Part shown: positions 40,050-50,402 of the stretch, in pieces | Layout of the letters: every line of letters begins with the position of its first letter | How positions within the stretch are numbered: the first letter of the stretch is position 1 | Source: Ianthella basta | Lineage: Eukaryota; Porifera; Demospongiae; Verongiida; Ianthellidae | Direction of reading: 5' to 3' | Length of the DNA stretch: 64,000 bases | Assembly: GCA_964019415.1 (NCBI GenBank) | Contig: OZ025880.1 | Span: 7,524,491 to 7,588,490, forward strand | Translations under genes and position numbers: made by a program | The notes under the pieces: generated by a model | Databases searched by the model: none | The model's input: the letters and a program-made list of their open reading frames with translations, nothing else | What the model was told of the DNA's origin: nothing

Positions 40050-41594
40050 CCTTTTTGATGCAAATAACTTCTTGTTTGCTGCAAACAACTTCCTGCTCGC
40101 TGTAAACAGCTTCCTGTTTTTTGCAAACGACTTCTTGTTTGCTACAAACGACTTCCTGTTAGCTGCAAACGACTTTCTGTATTGCTGCAAGCCACTTTCC
40201 TATTGCTGGAAATAACTTCTTGTTTGCTGCAAACGAATTTCTGTATTGCTGCAAACCACTTTCTTGTTGATGCAAATAACTTCTTGTTTGCTGCAAACGA
40301 ATTCTTGTATTGCTGCAAGCCACTTTCTTTTTGATGCAATTAACTCCTTCTTTGCTGCAAAAGACTTCCTGTTTGCGGCAAACGACTTCCTGTTTGCTGC
40401 AAATAACTTTCTGTTGGCTGCAAACGACTTCCTGTTTGCTGCAAACGACTTCCTGTTTGCTGCAAACGACTTCCTGTTTGCTGCAAACGACTTTCTGTTT
40501 GCTGCAAACGACTTCCTGTATTGCTGCAACCGACTTTCTTTTTGCTTAAAACAACTTCTTGTTTGTTGTAAAGGACTTCCTGTTGGCTGCAAATAACTTT
40601 CTGTTGGCTGCAAACGACTTCCTGTTTGCTGCAAATAACTTTCTGTTGGCTGCAAACGACTTTCTGTTTGCTGCAAACGACTTCCTGTTTGCTGCAAACG
40701 ACTTCCTGTTTGCTGCAAACGACTTCCTGTTTGCTGCAAACGACTTCCTGTTTTCAGCAAACAACTTTCAGTTTGTAGCAAATGACTTTCTGTTTGCTGC
40801 AAACGACTTCCTGTTTGCTGCAAACAACTTCCTGTTGGCTGCAAAATAACTTTCTGTTGGCTGCAAACGACTTCCCGTTGGCTGCAAAAAACTTTGTTTG
40901 CTGCAGACGACTTCCTGTATTGCTGCAACTGACTTTCTTTTTGCTTAAAACAACTTCTTGTTTGTTGTAAAGGACTCACTGTTGGATGCGAACGATTTTC
41001 TGTATTGCTGCAAATCACTTTCTTTTTGCTGCAAATAAATTCTTGTTTGCTGCAAAAGACTTTCTGTTTGCTGCAAACGACTTCCTGTTGGCTGTTAACG
41101 ACTACCTGTAATGCTGCAAGCCACTTTCTGTCTAACTGCTAATAAATTTTAGTTTGCTGTAAACGACTTTCTGTTTGCTGCAAACAACTTTCCGTTGGCT
41201 GCAAACTACTTCCTGTCGGCTGCAAATGATTTCCTGTAATGCTTCAAGCTACATTCTTTTTACTGCTAATAAATACTTGTTTGCTGTAAACGACATTCTG
41301 TTTGCTGCAAACGACTTCCTGTTGGCTGCAAACGACTTCCTGTAATGCTACAAACCACTTTCTTTCTGATGCAAATAACATGTTTGCTGCAAACGACTTC
41401 TTGTTTGCTGCAAACGATTTTCTGTTGGCTGCAAACGACTTCCTGTAATGCTACAAAACACTTTCCTTTTGATGCAAATAACATGTTTGCTGCAAACGAC
41501 TTCTTGTTTGCTGCAAACAATTTTCTGTTGACTGCAAACGACTTTCTGTTGGCTGCAAGCGACTTTCCCTATGGTTGCAAATGGCTTTCTTTGG
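40050..41594. repeat. 21-bp satellite of the GTTTGCTGCAAACGACTTCC type, left arm
   Basis: About 70 units of 21 bp. Each contains the 13-bp palindrome GTTTGC-N-GCAAAC followed by GACTTCCT. The array is unrelated in sequence to the TCCAGTGCATCT satellite but has the same period. It is interrupted by the sequencing gap. Confidence 0.95.
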
Positions 41595-41794
41595 NNNNNN
41601 NNNNNNNNNNNNNNNNNNNNNNNNNNNNNNNNNNNNNNNNNNNNNNNNNNNNNNNNNNNNNNNNNNNNNNNNNNNNNNNNNNNNNNNNNNNNNNNNNNNN
41701 NNNNNNNNNNNNNNNNNNNNNNNNNNNNNNNNNNNNNNNNNNNNNNNNNNNNNNNNNNNNNNNNNNNNNNNNNNNNNNNNNNNNNNNNNNNNNN
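41595..41794. other. Assembly gap (200 N)
   Basis: Exactly 200 N, a size often used for gaps of unknown length. By symmetry with the right arm, the missing sequence should include more 21-bp satellite and possibly a TTAGGG array. Confidence 0.99.
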
Positions 41795-42915
41795 GGCAAA
41801 ATCAGCAACTTTGTCGACATCCTGCACATCGACGGTAAATTGTGAAACGTCGTCACCGCTCAGAGAGATTGCTAGCAATGATCTCTCGGCACTTGCAGAA
41901 ATTCAAGACAATACGCAGCTTAATGCTGCTTCTGCCCACCTAACCCATATAAATTAATACTTGGAAAATGCTGAGCTGGCTGAAAGAAGGCGAAGTTTGA
42001 GCGACTGCAGTACAGCGCGACTCGATTCTATCTCAACAACGACGACGAATATAACATCTACCAGCATCTGAGATGTCATCACCACCAAGGAACGACTCAA
42101 TTCTATAGGCTCAGCGTGCGACGATCCCGCAAACATGGTCCACACGCGAAGCTTCAATCCAGTCCAATTTGGTCGAGCATGACTTGCAGACTACTAGAAA
42201 CGCATTGGACGTATAGCTCGACGATCAGCATGTAACAGTAAAGAAAAATAGAGCTAAAGGTCTCCAAGGGGGTGGAGTCCTAGCAGCAATCAGGCCACAG
42301 ATGAAGCTTAGTATCACCCAACACGCACGCACGCCGATCGCAGACTCACCGTGACTCCCTCGAAGCTTGATAGCGTCCCTAGTTGCTCGCAGGGTGGGCT
42401 TCAGCGAGCAAACCGACGAGCTCACCCTGGCCTAGGAGATGAGACGGCCATCTTCTTGATCAAATTCCAACTTCCAAACCAATGTTAAAATGGCGCATAC
42501 TTACATACATACAATACATACGTGCATACATACATATATATGGGTATGCGTGTAGGAGATGTCACATAGGCATCACACACTTGAGCGAGGTATAGCTATT
42601 GTGTGTGAATGTATGTGTACAGTAGGGCCGGTTGTCCTGACTGAATGGTTGAAATCAGCTATTGGTAACTGATAGTCAAGCTAGTGATGTCGTTCTGTTG
42701 AGAGCTTTAGCCATTCTTCCTAGTTCCCATTGTCACTGCTTGAACTAGACTTGTAGCTGCCATAAAGAGTCGCTAGCTCGATTATCGATTACTCATACCG
42801 ATTACAACCATCCAGTTAGGGACTGCTAATGCAAAGGCACTGTATCCGTGAGTATAAGTGTGGTATGTTGCACACGTGAGTGAGTGAGTCAGCGAGTCAG
42901 TCTGTGAGCGAGTGT
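41795..42915. other. Unannotated sequence after the gap
   Basis: About 1.1 kb of GC-moderate single-copy-looking sequence. There are short frames only (up to 67 codons) and an (ATAC)n stretch at 42500-42545. Nothing recognised. Confidence 0.5.
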
Positions 42916-43063
<148 letters not shown>

Positions 43064-43190
43064 GGTGTTCAACTGCATGGGGTACGCTGCACTGACGAGG
43101 CCCAAAGAGGCTGAAACTCTGCTACTGTAGTAGCAGAGTCTGCAGTTCCCTATTATAGGGTATGCATTATGCATTACTGTGCACATGTCC

Positions 43191-43221
<31 letters not shown>

Positions 43222-43224
<3 letters not shown>

Positions 43225-44316
43225 TAGTATTGTAGCTCTCTCCGACATTATCTGCAGGTCTGCAGCTGACTGGAACCGTTTTATTGTCCTACGTGATGGA
43301 GAAGCAAAGAGAGTCATAGAACACATTTAATTGAGACTTGCACCATTCATTGCATGCACACAACCGCACTGCACCTTCTTGCAATTGGTGTAACCCTTTA
43401 AATCATTTAATTATTTGTTGCACTAATGGTCTATATTAACCTGAGGTATTTGCATGAGCTGCAGGAGTCCCTGTTGATTAGTGCAATTGATCTAATATAA
43501 CAGCTTGAGTAATTAATGTAGCTTGCATATCAATAAATATCAATATCAATAAATATTTAAGTGCACCGTACCCATAGGTACTAGGACACCACGTGGTCCA
43601 ATGCAGCACTGCACAAATTAAAAAGGATAGGGATAATACTATATATTATTACCATATATTAAACTGAACACGGCATATTTGCTTGCACATGCACATTCAC
43701 ATTCAACAGCACATGACTCTGGTGGACAGGAGAGTGTTCACCAGTAATATTTAATGTTATGCACATACGGCTTGCTGCATACCTTTGGAAAAGCGCTGCT
43801 CGGTCGAATAGTATTTTGTTGCAGCTCCCGGATTGCGCAATCGCATAAATGGCTGCAGCCCCCGTCTTCTGCAAAATCGGCGTCGCCTGCCCGGTAAACG
43901 CAGAAAGGCTTCTGCACGAAATTAGCTTCATTCGATAGCCATAGGAGATTAGTCTTGGTGTGTGATGTTTAGGCGCTTGGACTGCTTCATCGCCGTGCAG
44001 CACAAGGCTGTCTGCCTTGTCCCTGTACATAAGGTATAGCGGGGTCAAGGGTCACATGGGTGCTGCACCCATGTCGCGGCAGTCTTAAAAAAGAGTCGGG
44101 CGTGGGTATGCGTGTGTGTTTTCCAGGCGTGGGTATGCGTGTGTGTTTTCCAGTGTTCTGTGCGCGTCTGGATGGTTCAACAGCAGATCTGTCGTCGGTG
44201 ATGTCGGTTTTCGCTCCCATTCTGTCCTGGACCCGTGTCCAGGCTGAAAATCGGGCGTTAGGGCTCTAGCTCGCCGACAGCGGTTTGAACAGGGCTTCGG
44301 GGTTAGATTAGCAGTC
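43222..44316. other. Unannotated sequence
   Basis: AT-rich to about 43780, then GC-richer. A short frame beginning ATGGCTGCAGCCCCCGTC near 43850 is too short to call. A 28-bp direct repeat (GGCGTGGGTATGCGTGTGTG and the following TTTTCCAG) is present twice at 44098-44153. Confidence 0.45.
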
Positions 44317-44550
44317 GTGTGTGATAGTTGTCTCTTAGTTTTTGTGTGTTTTGACGGTTTTGATGACGATTTGACGGCGCCCATACGACGAGGTCATCGT
44401 TACGAGGCGTTCGTTCGCATTACACTCCAGGGGGAGGTCATCTGGCGGAGTGGCCACACTCCTGGCACTTGCCTCTACCCTTCCGACATGCTGGTGCTCC
44501 CTTGTCTGCAAAGGCTCGTGCTGGCAGCAATGCGAGGCCACCTTACATAG
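44317..44550 (+). CDS. Small hypothetical ORF (77 aa)
   Basis: Open frame in a GC-rich island, containing DLTAPIRRGHRYEAFVRITL and ending LAAMRGHLT. No family recognised. Non-repetitive composition makes it a possible exon, but no convincing splice sites, partner exons or poly(A) signal support it. Confidence 0.2.
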   Translation: MCDSCLLVFVCFDGFDDDLTAPIRRGHRYEAFVRITLQGEVIWRSGHTPGTCLYPSDMLVLPCLQRLVLAAMRGHLT

Positions 44551-44749
44551 CACATACGCAACCACACGCGCACTATCATAATAATAATTTTATCTTGCAT
44601 GCAATATGGCCGAAGGTGGTCATAAGGCAAGTGGAGAACATGCACATGCATGCAGTTGATACTTGATGGCCTTGGTATGCAGTCATGCATGCATTCACTC
44701 TTGCCCACACCTACCCACCCACCCACACATACATGCAAACAATGCTGTA

Positions 44750-44807
44750 ACTGCAGACGGCTTCAATAATGAAGCCGTTTCGCCCTTCTGGGGCTCATCA
44801 GTGCAGT
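44750..44807 (-). ncRNA. Hammerhead ribozyme, type I (copy 1)
   Basis: On the - strand: stem I ACTGCA, core CTGATGA, stem II GCCC/GGGC with loop CAGAA, core GAAA, stem III CGGCTTCA/TGAAGCCG with loop TTAT, cleavage triplet GTC, then TGCAGT closing stem I. All conserved core nucleotides are present. Its monomer differs from the others in the loop and flank (CAATAATG on the + strand). Confidence 0.9.
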
Positions 44808-44861
44808 GCTCAAGCCAATTCACAGTCACACGCATGCACAGTCACACGCACAAGCAAGATG

Positions 44862-45253
44862 AGGCAAGATGTGGCAAGATTAGGTAAGATGAGGCAAGAT
44901 ATAGCAAGATTAAGCAAGATGAGGCAAATGAGGCAAAATGAGTCAAGATATTGCAAGATGAGGAAAGAAATAGCAAGATGAGGCAAGATGAGGCAAGATA
45001 TAGCAAGATTAAGCAAGATGAGGCCAGATGAGGCAAGAAATAGCAAGATGAGTCAAGATATTGCAAGATGAGGCAAGAAATAGCAAGATGAGTCAAGATA
45101 TTGCAAGATGAGGCAAGAAATAGCAAGATGAGGCAAGATGAGGCAAGATATAGCAAAATAAAGCAAGATGAGGCAAGATATAGCAAGATGAGGCAAGATA
45201 TTGCAAAGATGAGGCAAGAAATAGCAAGATGAGGCAAGATGTGGCAAGATTAG
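44862..45253. repeat. 10-bp GCAAGATGAG satellite inside the ribozyme array
   Basis: About 39 decamers of GCAAGATGAG with GATATA, GAAATA and GATTAA variants. It is the reverse complement of the TCATCTTGCY satellite at 18-30.8 kb and sits between ribozyme monomers 1 and 2. The following monomer starts directly in stem III. Confidence 0.97.
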
Positions 45254-45302
45254 GGCTTCAATAGTGAAGCCGTTTCGCCCTTCTGGGGCTCATCAGTGCA
45301 GT
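45254..45302 (-). ncRNA. Hammerhead ribozyme, truncated (copy 2)
   Basis: Has CTGATGA, stem II, GAAA and stem III, but the GTC cleavage triplet and 3' strand of stem I are replaced by the end of the 10-bp satellite. It should not cleave itself. Confidence 0.85.
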
Positions 45303-45394
45303 GCTTGCTCAAGCAAATTCACAGTCACACGCACTCGCCACTGGAGCACCCGCCTCCACCTACCCACCCACACCTACACGCACACAATGCAAAA

Positions 45395-45452
45395 ACTGCA
45401 GACGGCTTCAATAGTGAAGCCGTTTCGCCCTTCTGGGGCTCATCAGTGCAGT
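45395..45452 (-). ncRNA. Hammerhead ribozyme, type I (copy 3)
   Basis: Complete three-stem ribozyme with CTGATGA, GAAA and GTC. Predicted cleavage is between positions 45401 and 45400 of the + strand numbering. Stem I ACTGCA/TGCAGT, stem III loop CTAT. Confidence 0.93.
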
Positions 45453-45544
45453 GCTTGCTCAAGCAAATTCACAGTCACACGCACTCGCCGCTGGAGCACC
45501 CGCCCACACCTACCCACCCACACCTACACGCACACAATGCAATA

Positions 45545-45602
45545 ACTGCAGACGGCTTCAATAGTGAAGCCGTTTCGCCCTTCTGGGGCTCATCAGTGCA
45601 GT
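45545..45602 (-). ncRNA. Hammerhead ribozyme, type I (copy 4)
   Basis: Identical over the 58-nt ribozyme to copies 3 and 5, 150 bp downstream of copy 3. Confidence 0.93.
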
Positions 45603-45694
45603 GCTTGCTCAAGCAAATTCACAGTCACACGCACTCGCCGCTGGAGCACCCGCCCACACCTACCCACCCACACATACACGCACACAATGCAATA

Positions 45695-45752
45695 ACTGCA
45701 GACGGCTTCAATAGTGAAGCCGTTTCGCCCTTCTGGGGCTCATCAGTGCAGT
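45695..45752 (-). ncRNA. Hammerhead ribozyme, type I (copy 5)
   Basis: Identical over the 58-nt ribozyme to copies 3 and 4. It is the last copy of the array, 475 bp upstream of the tyrosine recombinase ATG. Confidence 0.93.
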
Positions 45753-46226
45753 GCTTGCTCAAGCAAATTCATATAAATAAATAAATAAATAAGGAGCACC
45801 ATAATAATTTGGCTATAGGAGAAACACACAGGAACGCTTAACCACTATTTGTATTGTCATTTGTAAGCTGGAATCAGTGTGATTCGAATGAAAAACAACT
45901 AAATTCCTAACCCACCACCGACCCACCACAGGCATGCATGGCAAAGGGCATGCACGTACAAGGGGCCATCTTGTGGGAGGGACAACGCAATGACATCGCC
46001 CAACCTGGGGGACATTAGGCCAGGAATTAATCAGTTTGTTATTTGCTCAGTGGAGCTGTTTGTTGTGATTTGTGGTCGCAACAGTGGAGCTGTTTGTTGT
46101 GTTGTTGTGGTCGCAACCAGGAATGCAGATGGGACCATTTTGTGGGCGGGGTCTAGGCTAGCCCACAAAAGGAGGCGCCCATACAGCCAGTGCATTAGTC
46201 CAAAGAGAAAGAAGCGCAAGTTGACA

Positions 46227-49200
46227 ATGGCGGGCGAAGAGGACCTCTTTTGGAAACTTCTGTGGAAATCGGCTTTTGCCCTGGCGGCACAGGGCTCACA
46301 AAGAGGTATGAGCAGTCCCTACAACACCACAATGGCCAGCTAACCTTAATCCCTAACAGTTTCAATCACTGATACCTTCAATACCAAGCCACCTATGTAC
46401 GTACGTACGTACCTACCTAATATACCTACCTACCTACCTACCTACCTACCTACCTACCTACCTACCTACCTACCTACCTACCTACCAAAGTAGTAATCAC
46501 TGATACCTTCAGTACCAAGCCATCTACCTACCTACCTACCTACCTACCAAAGTAGTAATCACTGATACCTTCAGTACCAAGCCATCTACCTACCTACCTA
46601 CCTATACCTACCTTCCCACAGGCAGACAAGGAGGTGCATCCATCCATGAGCACCCCACAGAGACTCCCCCACAACTCCACACCCCTGAGACCCTTCCCCA
46701 CCCCACTGAGGCTCACCAACAGCCCTACCCCGCTGAGACTGGCACAGAGCTCCAGCCTACCGAGACTCGCCCCCTCTCCACCGAGACGGGGACAGAGCAC
46801 CCGCCCACTGAAGTGCCCACGGAGCACCAACCCATTGATACTGGGACCGAGCACCCACCCACAGAGACGGCCACGGAGCACCAACCCACTGAGATGGCCA
46901 CCGAGAACCCACCCACCAAGGCGTCCACAGAGCACTCGCCCACTGAGACCGGGACAGAACACCCACCCACTGAGACCGGGACAGAACACCCACCCACTGA
47001 GACCGGGACAGAACACCCACCCACTGAGACCGGGACAGAACACCCACCCACTGAGACCGGGACAGAACACCCACCCACGGAGACCGGGACAGAACACCCA
47101 CCCACTGAGACGGCCACAACACACCAATCCACCCCAACAAGGTCTCACACACACCAACCCATCCATCTTAAGAGAAACACTGCATGCCCACCTCCCTCAC
47201 ACTGTTTACATTGCAACAGAAATTTCATAGCCATACATACATACATACAAGTGAATTGGCGGCATAAATGCATTACATATGCGGCTTCTCTCTTACGCAG
47301 CAGTGACAGTGATGGTGGTAGCGACTACCAGCCACCAGCCAAACGGCGGCATCAAGGGACTGCCTCCAATAAAGGAGGACGCACGAGGAGCTACCTCGAT
47401 ATCCATGCTCCAGAGCATGAGGCACTACGCGAGAAAATGGACAAAATGAGGTGCTTTTTCACGGACCCGGTCAGCCTACAGAGGGGCCGGGACCCCATTG
47501 CATCAATCACATGGGAGAGAGTACAGCTGCACCATCTACGTAAGTCAGTGTACCTGCCACTTGTTACCCACCCATCCCCACGCACACAGACTATGCCAGA
47601 GGCTCCACACTACGTACGTAGATCACACATCATGTCTGTCTACACACTGTACAATTGAGACCCCCTCACCCGCTAATCCCTTTCCCTCGCACACACTTAG
47701 TCTTCTTTGCATACGTAAAAGAAGAACAGCAGACCAGCCCCGCCCTTGAGTGCCTCTTGGACGCTGAAATGATTGAGGGGTTCGTGTTAACCCTGAAAGA
47801 AAAGCCTCTCCAGGGCATCACCATTTCACGATACCTCGAAAACCTGAGGTATGGCCTACGCTACCTCTACATAAAGGATGGAAAGGAGTACAGCGAGCAG
47901 GAGCACTACATAAACGTGGGCAGACTCGGGGAGCAGTGCCGTAGGCAGGTCGTCTCCTCTACAGCACGCCGAAGCTGGCAAGCATTGCAAGCACAGCAGA
48001 AGTGGGCCGAATGGTGAGTCTGAGGGGGATTTGACAACTTTCAGTGGTGGGCTAAGTGTCAAAGCTATACCAAAGAGTTGCATTGGAGCAACTCAAAGCC
48101 TTACATATACCTACTCCACGGCGTCCATGCCACCCTCCCCTACCCTCCTCCCTTCTCTATGCAGGGATGACATTCTGGCCGCAGTCAAAGAGCAGAAGGG
48201 TCTCTTTGAAGGAGCAACCCGCCCCCGCATAAAGGCCCAGGAGTCTCAGAAACTACTGGCCATGCTCTTCTACGCCGCCCTCCCACCTGGCCGTGCAAAG
48301 GAGTTCCAAACGTTACACGTGGCCATCCACGACAAACTACCTATGCCAGTGGTGGACCAAGCGAGGCCAAACTGCCTCTACATCACTACGGATGGCAGGC
48401 AAGCCTACCTTCTATTGGCCGATTACAAGACTCACAAGAGTTACGGGGACCACTTCCTCCCCCTGGACGATGACAGTCAGCTATTGAGTCACCTTGTGAT
48501 ACACCTAAGTCACCACAGGGAGGTCCTGCTGGGAGCAGGACAACAGACCACTGCCCTCTTCTTAGTGAGTACAAGACATACATATAACTATATATATGGT
48601 ACACCTATGCATGTATACACCACCACCGGAATCACCGCTATCACCATCACAGTGCAGTTGTCGTTCTCTAACTCAATTCTTTCTTTGGTACAGAACGATA
48701 GGGGAGCACCATACAGTGCCAGTTCGTGGACTGCCTACATTGAGGGAATCTTTGAACGCCACATTGCGAAAAAGATTGGCCCCACTTTGCTGAGATCCAT
48801 TTTCGTTACCCACTGTGAGAAGTCAAACCTTTCAGAAGCAGAAAAGGAGTCTATGGCCACAGCCATGCGGCACAGCAGGCGAGCGGTGAGCAAGCACTGA
48901 CATGTGCATTCAAACCCTACTCACTCCATTGCAACCAGCATGCACAAACATATGTCCACCCATGAACCTATGCCTACCAACTTTAACGTGAATCCCTATC
49001 CACTCGTGAATATGCAGCAAAAAGAGCATTACGACAGACGCACACAGGTGGACAGGGAAAAGAAGGGCAGGAAGTACACCGGAGGCCTACTTGAGAAGGC
49101 CCTGTCCTCGGCAACCACCACCACTGAGGACTCGGCCGGGCCATCCACCAGAGAGCCACCAACTGACAGCGACAGTGACAGTGACAACGAAGGACCTGAT

Positions 49201-49485
49201 CTAGGAGACATTGTCGCAATCGTGCTGCCAGACTCCACCGCAGTGAAGCCAAAAGTTGACGTGGGCAAAGTCATGCGGATTGACAAAGCCAAGACGACGC
49301 TCAGGTATTTGCCACTCAACCACGTTGGAGGTAACAGATACCACTGCAAACTCGGGGATATACGGAAAGCCACTGTGGATCAGTGGGTATATCCCGTAGA
49401 TTTCCAGTACAAAGCCACAGAGAACACCTATCAACTCCTATCCACCCCAACAGAAATTCACCTACACAAACACCCACTTACATGA
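46227..49485 (+). CDS. Tyrosine recombinase, Crypton/virus-like, with Pro/Thr-rich N-terminal repeats
   Basis: Predicted site-specific DNA recombinase, likely of a mobile element. Exons: 46227-46305, 46622-47539, 47701-48013, 48165-48564, 48694-48885, 49018-49485; about 789 aa. An optional intron at 47142-47300 keeps frame. Order: MAGEEDLFWKLLWKSAFALA start; Thr/Glu/Pro region with 9-residue ETGTEHPPT repeats; KGGRTRSYLDIH; an N-terminal SAM-like core-binding domain in exon 3; then the catalytic domain: box I Arg in LPPGRAKEF (codon 48292), Lys in DYKTHKSYG, Arg in LLRSIFVTH, His in MRHSRRA, and Tyr in QKEHYDRR (codon 49030). A C-terminal extension of about 150 aa has GDIVAIVLPDS..VGKVMRI, suggestive of a small SH3-like barrel. 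All expected catalytic residues are present and no stops are seen. Intron 1 holds a (CTAC)n microsatellite. The exact element class is inferred. Confidence 0.82.
46394..46612. repeat. (CTAC)n microsatellite in recombinase intron 1
   Basis: Tracts of CTAC at 46408-46486, 46525-46548 and 46586-46615, separated by two copies of AAGTAGTAATCACTGATACC and AAGCCATCTACC-type spacers. Confidence 0.95.
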
Positions 49486-50223
49486 CTCTGTTTAAAATTT
49501 GCTATCACCCACTATCAACGACTGTACCTGTTGCATTAGCAATTTGTAATCATGACGGTAAGCATGTGTAGCGATCCATCCACGACACCTAACTTCACGA
49601 TGGCACCCGATTATGCGCAATAGAACGACGGCATAGAATAGAGACTAGGTAGCAAATTTGGGACCTAAATTGTCACTGAGGAGCAGCTGGTCTAACGCCA
49701 CACAACACCTAACTACTACACATGTACATAGTCACTACGTGGTGCGTGCTGGGGGAGACTCACCTATGACCGACGCTAAGGCTGTGGCTCTTTGGCTGCA
49801 TGTGCACAAGACAACACATATGTAAATGATTTCCGTACAACCAAACCTATCGGGCAAAACGTACTGTAGGCACAAGAGGACTTGATGGTGGGCCATAAGT
49901 GCATTCCTACGCAGATATGCTATGTTTCATAGGGCTAAAGCGCGTCCATGGCGCCTGATTCTGACTATACCCCAACTGCACCTTAGCAGAAAGGTCTACG
50001 GCGAGTCTACAGCGCCGTTTCTAGGGACAGGAGGCCTCCATGGTCATTTCTAGAGAGCTAAGGCTAGCATAGAATGCTTGCTGTGCATACAATACGTGGA
50101 ATTGCAGCATAAAAGGACTGTGGCGAGTCTACAGCGACGTTTCAGGGCACATGAGGCCTCAATGTCTACTACAAGCGAGCTCAGACAAGTCTACAACGCA
50201 CGCCTTCCGCGCTGAAGATAGAA
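49486..50223. other. Recombinase 3' flank
   Basis: About 740 bp without a gene. A direct repeat GGCGAGTCTACAGCG occurs at 49999 and 50122, each followed by a CGTTT..AGG stretch. It runs into the telomere-type array. Confidence 0.5.
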
Positions 50224-50345
50224 CCCTAACCCTAACCCTAACCCTAACCCTAACCCTAACCCTAACCCTAACCCTAACCCTAACCCTAACCCTAACCCTA
50301 ACCCTAACCCTAACCCTAACCCTAACCCTAACCCTAACCCTAACC

Positions 50346-50386
<41 letters not shown>

Positions 50387-50402
50387 CCCTAACCCTAACC
50401 CC
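50224..50402. repeat. Interstitial telomere-type (CCCTAA)n array
   Basis: About 30 tandem CCCTAA hexamers on the + strand, with a single ACCCTAAACC variant at 50363. It passes directly into the GTTTGCTGCAAGCAGGATGT satellite. Confidence 0.98.

Larger units (their letters stand above)
36418..41594. repeat. Left arm of a large inverted repeat
   Basis: Reads as the near-identical reverse complement of 50954-57903. Matching positions add to about 92625 at the outer end (36661 with 55964; 37134 with 55491) and about 92587, then 92548, further in, the shifts reflecting small indels and repeat-unit loss. Contains, in order, TGGCCCA-rich repeats, a 115-bp repeat, AT-rich DNA and a 21-bp satellite. 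It runs into the assembly gap at its inner end. Confidence 0.93.
45303..45780 (-). repeat. 150-bp tandem repeat carrying hammerhead ribozymes
   Basis: Monomers of exactly 150 bp (the word CTCATCAGTGCAG at 45290, 45440, 45590 and 45740) consisting of the 58-nt ribozyme plus about 92 bp of CACCTACCCACCCACACC-rich spacer. The last monomer ends at CTCAAGCAAATTCATATAAA followed by (TAAA)n. Monomers 3-5 differ at only a few positions, so amplification was recent. The related divergent monomer 1 starts near 44690. Confidence 0.95.

Noticed and set aside
40200..41018. Frames with QQTGSRL or AANDFLF repeats
   Set aside because: By-products of the 21-bp GTTTGC satellite, open on both strands.
43850..43940. 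Short ORF starting MAAAPVFCKIGVACP as a first exon
   Set aside because: Only 29 codons, with no recognisable partner exon.
45780..45795. (TAAA)n after the last ribozyme monomer as a retrotransposon poly(A) tail
   Set aside because: The ribozymes are on the minus strand, so a tail of their transcript would appear as T-rich sequence on the left side; the A-rich tract is at the wrong end.
46594..47166. Minus-strand 190-codon frame with CPGLSGWVF repeats opposite the recombinase
   Set aside because: Shadow of the 27-bp coding repeat of exon 2; no splice or domain support.
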